From: Candidatus Sumerlaeota bacterium
GTDB lineage: Bacteria; Sumerlaeota; Sumerlaeia; JAPLSS01
Length of the DNA: 32,897 bases
NCBI GenBank assembly: GCA_026398515.1
Contig: JAPLSS010000758.1
Coordinates: 1 to 32,897 of the forward strand
Direction: 5' to 3'
The notes beneath the pieces were generated by a model. It made no database searches. It was not told the DNA's origin and saw only the letters and a list, made by a program, of their open reading frames with translations. Shown here piece by piece: positions 23,712 to 31,328 of the stretch. The first letter of the stretch is position 1. Each line of letters begins with the position of its first letter. Position numbers and translations under genes: made by a program.

Positions 23712-25700
23712 ATGCTGCGCAGGAACTTTCACCTGGGTTTCGACTATTATCCCGAGCACTGGGAAGAGGAGATGTGGCCGGAGGATCTCAGGCTGATGCG
23801 CGAGGCGGGCGTGACTTGCGTGCGCATCGCCGAATACGCCTGGTCGCGCATGGAGCCCGAGGAGGGGCGGTTCGAGTTCGATTGGCTCGACCGCTTCTAC
23901 GCGCTGGCCGAGAAGAACGACATCCGCGTCATCCTCGGCACGCCGACCTCCGCCGCGCCGCCGTGGGCGTGGCGGAAATACCCCGACCTTGTGTTGCTGC
24001 AGGAGGACGGGCAGCGCTGTTGCACCACGTCGCGGCGCTACAACTGCCCCACCAGCCCCGACTACCTGCGCCTGTGCGACCGGATCATCGAGGAGATGGC
24101 CAAACGCTATGGCCAGCATCCTCTGACGATCGGCTGGCAGACGGACAACGAGATCAGTGGCCAGGTTTGCTTTTGCGAGCATTGCCAGACGGCGATGCGC
24201 GAGCATCTCAAGGAGAAGTTCGGCACGGTCGAGGCGCTGAATCAGGCGATGGGGTTGGTCTTCTGGGCGCACGAAGTCACGGACTGGGACCAGGTCGTCT
24301 ATCCGCGCCCCGGCATGGACCACGCGCACCCGAGCCTCCGGCTGGAGATGCATCGCTTCTTCTCGCGCCAGTGGTCGCGGTTCGCCCAGAGGCAAACCGA
24401 CTTGATCCGCAAGCGCTCGCCGGGCCGTTTCGTCACCCACAACCTGGCGGGTTACGGGAGTCGGGTCGATCTGTTCGATTTCGCCGCGGCGCACGATTTC
24501 TTGTCGATGGACCTGTATCCCAAGGCGATGATCGATCCGCCGGGGCGCGTCGCCCTTGCCAACGACGTCACGTTCAGCGCGCAGAACCGGCCGCATTGGG
24601 TCCTCGAATTGCAGACGGGCACGCCGTGCACAAAGTTTTACAAGGCTCCCGTGCCGCGCGAGGGGCAGTTGCGGTTGTGGGCGCACCAATGCGCCGCGCA
24701 CGGGGCCGAGGGCGTCGTCTATTTCCGCTGGCGCAAGAGTCCCGTCGGCCAGGAGATGTTCGGCAACGGCCTGTTGGATCAGGACGCCCGCCCGCGCCGC
24801 CAGTATGCCGAGATTCAGAAACTGGGCGAGGATTTCCGGAAACTGGCCGAGGCGCTGCCGGGCTATCATCCGGCGTCCGAAGTGGCGGTGGTCTATGATT
24901 TCGCCGAGCGCATCAACGCTGAGATCCACTCGTTCGCCATCGATACCGACTATTGGAACCATTTGCGCGAGTGGTGGGAGGCGGCGCGCGCTCTGGGATT
25001 GAACGTCCGCTTCGTGCGGCCGACCGACGACCTGCGCCCGTTCCGGTTGGTCCTGGCGCCGCAGCAATACACGACCTCGCCGGAGATCGTGGCCAACTTC
25101 ACGAACTACGTGCGCGAGGGCGGGACGCTCGTCGGCGCGCATCGCATGGGGTGGTTCGACGTCCATGGCAAGCCGTCGCGCCAGACGCTGCCCGGCGGCA
25201 TGACGGCGCTCTTTGGCGCGGAGGTCGAGGAATACGAGCGCGTGATGGACGTGAATCCAAACCGCGTCGTTTTTAATAAGGAGATCGGCCCGCCCGCGGA
25301 GTGCCGCGGGTGGAATTACTACTTGAACAGTCTTGTAGCGAAGCCGCTCGGGACGTTTGAGTCGCAGTTCTATGCCGGGCGCATGGCCGCGAGCGAGCAT
25401 TCGTTCGGCAAGGGCCGCGCGATTTACGTCGGCACGCAGCTCGGCCCGGAGCCGTTGAAGCGATTGGTCGCCTGGCTCGGCCGCGGCGTCGGGCTGCCGT
25501 TGATCGCGGAGAACTGGCCGAAGGACGTGGAACTCGCGCGTCTGACGGACTTCAACCTTGATGAGGTCTGGGCGCTCCTGAATCACTCTCACGAGCCGCG
25601 CGCGGTCGAATTGCCCAAGCCGGCGACCGATTTGCTGTCGAAAGAAGAATCGCAACGCTTTGAGATGGCGCCGCTCAGCGCGAGGTGGGTGAGATTGTGA
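23712..25700 (+). CDS. GH42 beta-galactosidase
   Basis: A 662-residue family GH42 enzyme that removes terminal beta-galactose from oligosaccharides. FHLGFDYYPEHW (6-17) and CVRIAEYAWSRMEPEEGRF are the family-typical start. Acid/base Glu147 is in WQTDNEISG and nucleophile Glu299 in WVLELQTG. The Zn-binding cysteine cluster is present (RCC...NC and CFCEHC). A Rossmann-like trimerisation domain follows (about 390-600), then a small C-terminal beta-domain. Length fits the family. There is no signal peptide, so it likely works in the cytoplasm on imported oligosaccharides. The start at 23712 gives the family-typical N-terminus; the upstream in-frame extension runs through a repeat and is unlikely to be coding. 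Its stop codon is fused to a large inverted repeat. Confidence 0.93.
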   Translation: MLRRNFHLGFDYYPEHWEEEMWPEDLRLMREAGVTCVRIAEYAWSRMEPEEGRFEFDWLDRFYALAEKNDIRVILGTPTSAAPPWAWRKYPDLVLLQEDGQRCCTTSRRYNCPTSPDYLRLCDRIIEEMAKRYGQHPLTIGWQTDNEISGQVCFCEHCQTAMREHLKEKFGTVEALNQAMGLVFWAHEVTDWDQVVYPRPGMDHAHPSLRLEMHRFFSRQWSRFAQRQTDLIRKRSPGRFVTHNLAGYGSRVDLFDFAAAHDFLSMDLYPKAMIDPPGRVALANDVTFSAQNRPHWVLELQTGTPCTKFYKAPVPREGQLRLWAHQCAAHGAEGVVYFRWRKSPVGQEMFGNGLLDQDARPRRQYAEIQKLGEDFRKLAEALPGYHPASEVAVVYDFAERINAEIHSFAIDTDYWNHLREWWEAARALGLNVRFVRPTDDLRPFRLVLAPQQYTTSPEIVANFTNYVREGGTLVGAHRMGWFDVHGKPSRQTLPGGMTALFGAEVEEYERVMDVNPNRVVFNKEIGPPAECRGWNYYLNSLVAKPLGTFESQFYAGRMAASEHSFGKGRAIYVGTQLGPEPLKRLVAWLGRGVGLPLIAENWPKDVELARLTDFNLDEVWALLNHSHEPRAVELPKPATDLLSKEESQRFEMAPLSARWVRL

Positions 25701-25790
25701 AGTATGGAGTCCCGCCTTCAGGCGGAATGCTGGGAGTCGAGGTGATGCTGGCCTCCAACGATTCCGCCTGAAGGCGGGACTCCATACTTC
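25699..25790. repeat. GGAGTCCCGCC inverted repeat, copy 1 (perfect 30-bp arms)
   Basis: Arms 25699-25728 and 25761-25790 pair perfectly over 30 bp around a 32-base centre. The left arm starts within the TGA stop of the GH42 gene. Each arm contains its own hairpin CCGCCT-(GA/TC)-AGGCGG next to the tail GGACTCCATAC. Could act as a terminator or mRNA 3' end, but no T-run follows. Confidence 0.9.
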
Positions 25791-25813
25791 CGGTTTACGG
25801 GCGAGGGTGGGAA

Positions 25814-25837
25814 ACGCCTAGCGGCGTCACTACGAAC
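25814..25837 (+). repeat. Hairpin repeat with CACTACGAAC tail upstream of the IMPase gene
   Basis: ACGCC-TAGC-GGCGT (25814-25827) followed by CACTACGAAC (25828-25837). The tail ends 14 bases before the ATG at 25852, the same distance as at the 3592 gene, with GAGGAG in between. Confidence 0.85.
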
Positions 25838-25851
25838 TTGTGAGGAGTGGG

Positions 25852-26742
25852 ATGGGACTTTCTCAGGAACAGCTGAAACACTGCCTGAACGCCGCGATCG
25901 CCGCCGCGTACCAGGCCGGCGCGCGGGTCATGAAGCACTATGGAACCGCCGTCGACGTCGGCTCGAAGGGCGGCCTGTTCATCGCCGGCGACGTCGTCAC
26001 CGTCGCCGACCGCGAGGCGCAGGACGCGGTCTTCGGCGTGTTGCGCGGGTTCGACGACTCGATCGGCATGTTGTCCGAAGAGGAAGAACCCGCGGCGGCC
26101 AAGTCGCGCTTCGAGAAGGAGTGCTTCTGGTGCATCGACCCGCTCGACGGCACGCTGCCCTTCCTCGAGCGCACCAACGGCTTCGCGATCTCCATCGGGC
26201 TGGTGTCCAAGGAGGGCGAGCCGCTGATGGGCGTTGTCTATGCGCCGGCGTTCAGCGACCTCTATTGCGCCATCCAGGGCGGCCCGGCGCTGAAAAACGG
26301 CCAGCCGCTCCGCATCGGCGAGCCGAAGGGGACGTTCCACCTCTCGACCAGCGCCAACGACGCCGTCACGCCCGAACGCAACCGGATGCTCAACTTCGTC
26401 ATGGAAGGCCTGGCGAAGCTCGATCCGAAGCGCAAGATGAACCCCGTCCTGCACGCCGGCGCGGTGGTCAAGGCGTGCTGGATCATCGAAAATCCGCCCG
26501 CCGCCTACATCACCTTTCCGCGTCCCGAAGGCGGCGTCAGCGTGTGGGACTGCGCCGCCACGGCTTGCATCGTCAAGGCGGCCGGCGGGTGGGTCAGCGA
26601 TTTTTTTGGCAACCCGTTGGAATTGAACCGCCGCGAAAGCACGTACATGCACCATCGTGGGCTGGTCTATGCGTCGAACGAAACGGTTGCCCGCACGGCC
26701 ATCGAGCGTTACGCGGAGTGGCAGAAAACGAAGGAATCCTGA
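25852..26742 (+). CDS. Inositol monophosphatase family phosphatase (CysQ-like)
   Basis: A 296-residue Mg2+-dependent phosphatase of the IMPase/CysQ superfamily. The metal-binding set is visible: LSEEEEP, Asp96 and Asp99 in WCIDPLDGTLPF, and Asp233 in VSVWDCAATACIVKAAGG. Candidate substrates are 3'-phosphoadenosine 5'-phosphate, inositol phosphates or fructose 1,6-bisphosphate; the sequence alone does not choose. The start at 25852 follows GAGGAG; a GTG at 25840 is the alternative and would place the site inside the coding region. It lies between two repeat clusters and shares no operon with its neighbours. Confidence 0.85.
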   Translation: MGLSQEQLKHCLNAAIAAAYQAGARVMKHYGTAVDVGSKGGLFIAGDVVTVADREAQDAVFGVLRGFDDSIGMLSEEEEPAAAKSRFEKECFWCIDPLDGTLPFLERTNGFAISIGLVSKEGEPLMGVVYAPAFSDLYCAIQGGPALKNGQPLRIGEPKGTFHLSTSANDAVTPERNRMLNFVMEGLAKLDPKRKMNPVLHAGAVVKACWIIENPPAAYITFPRPEGGVSVWDCAATACIVKAAGGWVSDFFGNPLELNRRESTYMHHRGLVYASNETVARTAIERYAEWQKTKES

Positions 26743-26756
26743 TGAGGACGCCCCAG

Positions 26757-26864
26757 GTATGGAGTCCCGCCTTTAAGCGGTTCGTTAGCGGAATGCTGCG
26801 AACGGAGACCGGGCCTGTCATCGCACATTCCGCTAACGAACCGCCTAAAGGCGGGACTCCATAC
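26757..26864. repeat. GGAGTCCCGCC inverted repeat, copy 2 (39-bp arms)
   Basis: Arms 26757-26795 and 26826-26864 are inverted copies of 39 bp with one mismatch around a 30-base centre. The outer part (GTATGGAGTCCCGCC) is identical to copy 1, but the inner part (GGTTCGTTAGCGG) is different and again matched on both arms. It starts 14 bases after the stop of the phosphatase gene. Confidence 0.9.
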
Positions 26865-26898
26865 TCTCTGGCCGCGTGTGTTGTTGTTTTCTATCGTT

Positions 26899-26919
26899 CA
26901 ATCGGCAATCGGCAATCAC
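26899..26919. repeat. Short tandem repeat CAATCGG
   Basis: CAATCGG occurs twice in tandem (26899-26912), followed by a partial third copy CAATCAC. It overlaps the stop codon of the UroD-like gene (26916-26918). Confidence 0.6.
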
Positions 26920-28034
26920 AACTTCCCCCTCAGCAGCTTCTCCTTGCTCTCCAGGTAATACTGAAAATTCGGCCAACTGATGTCGGGCGGGACGGTGTGA
27001 TCGACCGTGGGGATGAAGCCGCCCTCTTCGATCAACGGGAGGAGCGTGCGCAGATGCGCGTCGATGGCCTTGGGCCCCTTGGCCAACTCGCGCTTGTCCA
27101 CGCCGCCCCACAGCCGCAGCGTCTTTCCGAACTTCTTCCGCAGTTTCAGCGGGTCCTGGTCCGCCGCGCGCTCCAGCGGCCACAGCGTGTCCACCCCGGC
27201 GTCCATCAGGAGCGGCACGAGCGCCTCCGGATTGCCGTCGGTATCGACGTTGATATACCGCACCCCCTTGGAGCGGCAGAACTCCACCACCCGCTTCATG
27301 TGCGGGAAGATGAATCGGCGATACGTGTCGGGGCTGAGTAGCGGGCCGCTCTTCATCGACATGTCTTCGTTGATGCAGACGTAGTCGACGGCGATCTCGT
27401 CGAGGACAGGCCGCGCCGCCTCGATCAGGAAATCGCCCCAGAATTCCATCATGTCATGCATCATGCCGGGTTGGTCGTACCAGGCGTACGACAGGTTCTC
27501 CGTGCCCATCCAGACGCGCGCGATCCAGTAGAACCCCAGGGTCGAGCAGTTGGGGCCGAAGATCAGCGGATGATCGCGCGTCTTCCAGCGTTCGACGTGG
27601 GAGCGCCAGTCCTTGGCCAGACGCGAAGGCTCTCGCGGATCGTAGCGCTTCTTCATCGCCTGCCAATCCTGCATGGTCTCCACGGGAAACCGCAGGTATT
27701 GGTCCATCGACATGCGCGCGCCGCCGATGGAGCCTTCCTTGAGCGCCCGGCGGACCCGCCCGCCCGTGTCGCGGATCACGACGGTCCGCTCGTCTTCTTC
27801 GAGGATCTCCTGCGGGAACGGCGGGACCATGTGGCTATGGAATGGGATGAACTCGCGGGGGTCCATGCCGAGGGCCTCTTCGCCCTTGAACCAGTTCCAA
27901 TGGAATTTCCTCCCATCCAAACCTTCCGCCGCCCAGCGCTCGCGCGTCTGCGCCCACGCCCCGGCCTCCCAGTTGGGCACGCGGTCCACGGGTTTGTAGT
28001 CCATCACGGCAAGGAAACGCTCCCGAGGGTTCAT
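26916..28034 (-). CDS. Uroporphyrinogen decarboxylase (URO-D) family protein, not HemE
   Basis: A 372-residue protein of the URO-D/MtaA/CmuA superfamily, starting MNPRERFLAVMDYKPVDRVP, which is the usual opening of catabolic URO-D-like proteins. FGPNCSTLGFYWIARVWMG, the DYVCINEDMSMKSGPLLSP segment and RYINVDTDGNPEALVPLLMD follow the barrel order. The late GVDKRELAKG and DHTVPPDISW are also family-typical. True HemE has a different N-terminus with R-x-P-x-W-x-M-R-Q-A-G, absent here. Members of this group act in methyl or corrinoid transfer or are uncharacterised. The start at 28034 follows GAGGTGA. No corrinoid protein or methyltransferase partner is in the window, so function is open. Confidence 0.82.
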   Translation of the reverse strand: MNPRERFLAVMDYKPVDRVPNWEAGAWAQTRERWAAEGLDGRKFHWNWFKGEEALGMDPREFIPFHSHMVPPFPQEILEEDERTVVIRDTGGRVRRALKEGSIGGARMSMDQYLRFPVETMQDWQAMKKRYDPREPSRLAKDWRSHVERWKTRDHPLIFGPNCSTLGFYWIARVWMGTENLSYAWYDQPGMMHDMMEFWGDFLIEAARPVLDEIAVDYVCINEDMSMKSGPLLSPDTYRRFIFPHMKRVVEFCRSKGVRYINVDTDGNPEALVPLLMDAGVDTLWPLERAADQDPLKLRKKFGKTLRLWGGVDKRELAKGPKAIDAHLRTLLPLIEEGGFIPTVDHTVPPDISWPNFQYYLESKEKLLRGKL

Positions 28035-28126
28035 CGGCTCACCTCGACGCATTTGGTGTTTCACGGAACGACCATCTGCCAAGAGAGCATGACGGCGGGC
28101 TGATTTCCACAAGGAAAGAGCTGTGA

Positions 28127-28212
28127 GCATGGGGTCCCGCCTTTAGGCGGATTGTTGCGAATCGAGTCAAGGCGGATCATCGTGAATTCCGCCTGAAGGC
28201 GGGCCTCCATAC
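28127..28212. repeat. GGAGTCCCGCC inverted repeat, copy 3 (degenerate)
   Basis: Arms 28127-28153 and 28186-28212 pair over 27 bp with five mismatches. The tail reads GGCCTCCATAC on the right arm and GCATGGGGTCCC on the left. The inner hairpin CCGCCT-GA-AGGCGG is intact on the right. It lies in the divergent gap (28035-28322), where no gene is visible. Confidence 0.8.
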
Positions 28213-28322
28213 CCTCTATCTGAAAGGTCTTCCATTCCTTGGCATTCTTTTCGCTTTGCCTTATTGATCGAATTGAACGAGGCTGACTTGTCGGCCATCC
28301 AAGACGGGACGGAGAGATTCCC

Positions 28323-29936
28323 ATGATTGTCAGGCGGCGGTGCGTCACCCTTCTCATTCTCACGATCACGCTGGCGGCGGCTCTGGCTTGGCCGCTGGAG
28401 GGCAAGAAAGCCAAGGCGCGGACAACGGCCGCGGCCGCGGCCGCGAAATCTCCAAGGAACCCCGACGAGACGTCTCTGGTCGTTCAACAAGGCGAGGCGG
28501 TCGACTTGGCGCTCTTCGGCGTCAACGACGACTGGAGCGGTGGGGTCGCCGATCTCGACAACCGCTTCCTGACCGCCGGCATGCGCGCTCTGGGCGTCAG
28601 CGCCGTGCGGTTCGTCGGCGCGGCGGCCGGCAGCCTGTGGGATTGGCAGGAGGCGCGGTTCGTGGAGACGGAAGCCCTGAAGGAGTTCCCGCCGCAATGG
28701 CTGGATTTCTACGCCGGGATGCGGAAGGCCGTCGCCGAGGCGCCGGGCGGGGGATTCACCCTGGATCGCTTCGTCGGCTTCGTCTCGCGCATCGAGGCGC
28801 AGCCCGTCTGGGTGTTCAACCTGGCGACCCCTCCTTCGGAGCGCGCCGAGCGCATGGCCGACTACCTGGCCACGAAGAAGTTTCCCGCGCCGTTCCTGGA
28901 ATTGGGAAGCGATTACAACCAGCCGCAGTTCCGGAGCATCTTCGCCTCCAGCGAGGACTATATCCAGCGAGCCCAGTCCCTGTTCGCCCGCCTTCGCAGT
29001 TTCCTGCCGGAGGCGAAGATCGGCGTCGTCGCGGATGGCGATCCGCTGTTCGAGCCGCAAACCGCCCAGGCGAAAGACGGGTGGAATGACGGACTTCTGG
29101 CGCATCGCGACCGCTACGACGCGTGGGCGGTCCATTGCCGGGGAATCCGCCCCGAGACCCTGCGGGCGTTCCCCCGGGACGAATGGACCAAGGTCGTTCT
29201 GGCCTGGCCCGACGCCGCCATCGACAACGCCGCGGAGAAAAGCCGCCGCGACTACGACGCGCTGCCGCTCTGGCTGAGCGATTACAGCATCGGCTACGCG
29301 GCGAAGCCCGGCGCGCCTCAGGGCGGGGACGCCGCCGAGGCGTTCGCGCAAGGCCTCGCGGATTCGCCTTTGAACGCCTTGCGCGTCGCGGCGTACCTGA
29401 TCGCCGGAGCGCAGAACAACGACGTCTGGGACGTGATGCTCTATCACAACCTGACGGGGACCGCCGGCCAGGGCATGTTGCGCCCCACCGACAACGGATT
29501 CCAGGTCAACCCGGCCGGCCAGGTCTTCGCGCACCTGGCCATGCTGGCGCGGCAGGCTAAGCGGATGCACAACGTGCGGACCGACGGCGGGCCGGGCCTC
29601 GATCTGGCGTTGCTGGGCGAGGAGGGCCGCCACGCCTTGCAGGCCGCCGCCTTCTCCAACGACGACATGCTGGCGCTGGCGATCCTCAACCGCGCCGCCA
29701 AGCCCATCCCCATCGTTCTGGCGAAGACCGAGGGCTTCGAGAACGCGAAGCGGACCGTGTATTCCGCCGAAGTTGCGCCCAAGGAGACATGGGCGGCGCT
29801 GACCGTCCAGCAGACGGAAACCTTCCCTTGGCCGGGGCCGATGCAGCCGGACACGCAGGACCTGGCCCTTTCCGAAGGCGCGCCGTTGCGCACGGAGATT
29901 CCCGGCTACAGTTTGGTGATTCTGGAATTGCGCTGA
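28323..29936 (+). CDS. Secreted clan GH-A-like protein with Asp at both catalytic positions
   Basis: A 537-residue exported protein. It has a signal peptide (about 1-22), a low-complexity Lys/Ala linker (about 27-45), a TIM barrel (about 60-390) and a C-terminal beta-domain. The layout resembles GH51, GH39, GH30 or GH79 enzymes. At the end of strand 4, where those have E-I-G-N-E, this protein reads LELGSD (Asp197). At strand 7, where they have a T-E-Y/F, it reads LWLSDYSIG (Asp320). Both are Asp in place of the expected Glu. It may be a non-catalytic binder or an altered enzyme; my alignment is by eye. GGAGAG precedes the ATG. It converges on the nitroreductase gene. Confidence 0.7.
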   Translation: MIVRRRCVTLLILTITLAAALAWPLEGKKAKARTTAAAAAAKSPRNPDETSLVVQQGEAVDLALFGVNDDWSGGVADLDNRFLTAGMRALGVSAVRFVGAAAGSLWDWQEARFVETEALKEFPPQWLDFYAGMRKAVAEAPGGGFTLDRFVGFVSRIEAQPVWVFNLATPPSERAERMADYLATKKFPAPFLELGSDYNQPQFRSIFASSEDYIQRAQSLFARLRSFLPEAKIGVVADGDPLFEPQTAQAKDGWNDGLLAHRDRYDAWAVHCRGIRPETLRAFPRDEWTKVVLAWPDAAIDNAAEKSRRDYDALPLWLSDYSIGYAAKPGAPQGGDAAEAFAQGLADSPLNALRVAAYLIAGAQNNDVWDVMLYHNLTGTAGQGMLRPTDNGFQVNPAGQVFAHLAMLARQAKRMHNVRTDGGPGLDLALLGEEGRHALQAAAFSNDDMLALAILNRAAKPIPIVLAKTEGFENAKRTVYSAEVAPKETWAALTVQQTETFPWPGPMQPDTQDLALSEGAPLRTEIPGYSLVILELR

Positions 29937-29954
29937 ACGGCTGGGCGCGAGAAC

Positions 29955-30530
29955 TCAGGCGGGGCCTTTTCGCTCCCCGTCTTTGGCGGAACCCGCCGCC
30001 CCATACCGATTAAACCACGCGCGCTCCTCGAACGGCTTCTTCGTCTGGCGTGGCGCGTTGGGATCGGCCGGGCGGCCGAGGGGCAGGATGACGCGAACCG
30101 TCTTCCCTTCCGGCGCGCCGAGGAGCCGGGCGATCGTCTCTCCGCGCTCGTCGCCGCGCAGCCAGCCGTCGACCCACACGGTGGCGTAGCCCAGCGCGGT
30201 GGCGGCCAACAGGATGTTCTCGACCGCGGCGGAGCAGTCCTCCACTTGGAACGACAGGCCCTCGTAGACGCCTATCGGCGCCTTGTCGACGAGGCAGGCG
30301 ATGTAGGCTCTGGCCTGCCGCATGGCGACGTTCTTGGGGTGCATCGCCTGGATCTGTTGGCGCAAGGCGGGGTCGTCGACGATCACGAAGGTCGTAGTCT
30401 GCTCATTGCAGCCCGACGGCGCCAGGAGTCCGGCCTGCACGATCCGGCGCAGGTCCTCGCGCGGCACGGGCTGGTCCAGAAACGGCCCGCGGTAGCTGAA
30501 GCGATGGGCGATGGCGTCGAAGAGATCCAT
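29955..30530 (-). CDS. Nitroreductase-family FMN oxidoreductase
   Basis: A 191-residue nitroreductase-fold flavoprotein. MDLFDAIAHRFSYRGPFLDQPVP (FMN-phosphate contacts around Arg10-Arg14), LLAPSGCNEQTTTFVIVDD and the later AAVENILLAATALGYATVWVDG segment follow the family order; the C-terminal part has ILPLGRPADP and a Lys/Glu-rich tail. It probably reduces quinones, nitro groups or flavin with NAD(P)H; the natural substrate is unknown. The start at 30530 has GGGAGG upstream. It converges with the GH-A-like gene, 18 bases apart, and diverges from rpmE. Confidence 0.9.
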   Translation of the reverse strand: MDLFDAIAHRFSYRGPFLDQPVPREDLRRIVQAGLLAPSGCNEQTTTFVIVDDPALRQQIQAMHPKNVAMRQARAYIACLVDKAPIGVYEGLSFQVEDCSAAVENILLAATALGYATVWVDGWLRGDERGETIARLLGAPEGKTVRVILPLGRPADPNAPRQTKKPFEERAWFNRYGAAGSAKDGERKGPA

Positions 30531-30653
30531 GTGTTCCTCCCGGGGCGATGGGTGAGCGTGAACCGCCAGTATGGCGGATTCCTCGAAGCCCGCAACGGAA
30601 TACGACGTGCGAATAGGGTATGCCGGCGGCGTTCGGTCTATCCGCGACTGGAA

Positions 30654-30681
30654 CGCCTACGCTACTACGCCTACGCTACTG
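30654..30681 (+). repeat. 14-bp tandem repeat related to the AGGCT-type repeats
   Basis: CGCCTACGCTACTA is present twice in a row (30654-30667 and 30668-30681, last base different). The preceding TGGAA and the word GCCTACGC match the right half of the AGGCT-type hairpins, so this looks like a truncated and duplicated copy. It ends 4 bases before the rpmE -35 box. Confidence 0.65.
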
Positions 30682-30685
30682 GGGC

Positions 30686-30714
30686 TTGACACGGGCGGTT
30701 GGGCGTCGTAGCGT
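30686..30714 (+). promoter_or_regulatory. Putative rpmE promoter
   Basis: Perfect -35 TTGACA (30686-30691), 17-base spacer, TAGCGT (30709-30714). The leader to the rpmE ATG would be about 95 bases. Confidence 0.45.
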
Positions 30715-30814
30715 TCCGCTCCGCTCTTGAAAAACACGGCGGCGCGGAGGGGTTTTTGGCCGCGGTTCGACGTGCGTGAACCAAGGGCGAATGCAGACGG
30801 AGGGTTTCCCGGCA

Positions 30815-31018
30815 ATGCGCAAAGACATTCATCCGAAATACACGCTGACGACCATCGCCTGCGTGTGCGGCAACAAGTTCCAGACCCGTTCGACGAAGCC
30901 GAACCAGCGTCTGGACATCTGCTCGAAGTGTCACCCGTTCTTCACCGGCCAGCAGAAGTACGTCGACACGGCCGGGCGCGTGGAGAAGTTCTTCGCGCGC
31001 TACGGCGAGCAAAGCTGA
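30815..31018 (+). CDS. rpmE: 50S ribosomal protein L31, zinc-binding (C+) form
   Basis: A 67-residue ribosomal protein of the large subunit. MRKDIHPKY is the classical L31 start, and the zinc ligands Cys16 and Cys18 (CVCG) and Cys36 and Cys39 (CSKC) are all present, followed by HPFFTG. The ATG at 30815 is preceded by GGAGGG at a good distance; a frame extension upstream to 30776 is not needed. It has its own terminator. Confidence 0.95.
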   Translation: MRKDIHPKYTLTTIACVCGNKFQTRSTKPNQRLDICSKCHPFFTGQQKYVDTAGRVEKFFARYGEQS

Positions 31019-31044
31019 TTTTTCCGGGGCAAGTCGAATCACCG

Positions 31045-31087
31045 CCGGGCGGCGGGTCGGGATTTCCGACCCGCCGCCCGGTTTCTT
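31045..31087 (+). terminator. Rho-independent terminator of rpmE
   Basis: Perfect 16-bp GC-rich stem (31045-31060 with 31066-31081), 5-base loop GATTT, followed by TTTCTT. Confidence 0.88.
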
Positions 31088-31281
31088 GCGCGGAGGCCAG
31101 GAAGCACGCCGCTCTTGCCCCTCGGCTCCGCTCGGGAACTGCCTTTGAGGCCGGCTTTGGTTCGCCCATGCTCCGCTCCGAGTTCATCACTGAGAGTCCG
31201 CCCCGGCACGGCGGCAGGGCGGACCGATTCTTTTCCCCCTTGCGTTGCTGAGCGGCGTTTTTGACAATGCGCAACTTCGTA
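31088..31281. other. Intergenic DNA between rpmE terminator and tyrS
   Basis: No gene seen. A perfect TTGACA at 31261-31266 could be a tyrS -35 box, but no acceptable -10 box lies 16-18 bases further on, where a hairpin repeat begins. Confidence 0.4.
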
Positions 31282-31311
31282 CGACCTGGAAGTCGAGGTC
31301 GCACTACGAAC
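31282..31311 (+). repeat. Hairpin repeat with CACTACGAAC tail upstream of tyrS
   Basis: CGACCT-GGAAGTCG-AGGTCG (31282-31301; a second pairing CGAC-CTGGAA-GTCG is also possible) followed by CACTACGAAC (31302-31311). The tail ends 17 bases before the tyrS ATG. Confidence 0.85.
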
Positions 31312-31328
31312 GCAGGACGGACGCTCCC

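Noticed and set aside
25699-25790. Plain Rho-independent terminator
   Set aside because: No T-run follows, the arms are 30 bp, and the same outer sequence recurs at unrelated places as part of a repeat family.
26916-28034. Heme-pathway hemE
   Set aside because: The superfamily fits, but the HemE-specific N-terminal motif is absent and no heme genes are adjacent.
31261-31283. tyrS promoter at TTGACA 31261
   Set aside because: No acceptable -10 box at 16-18 bases; the expected place is occupied by the start of a hairpin repeat.
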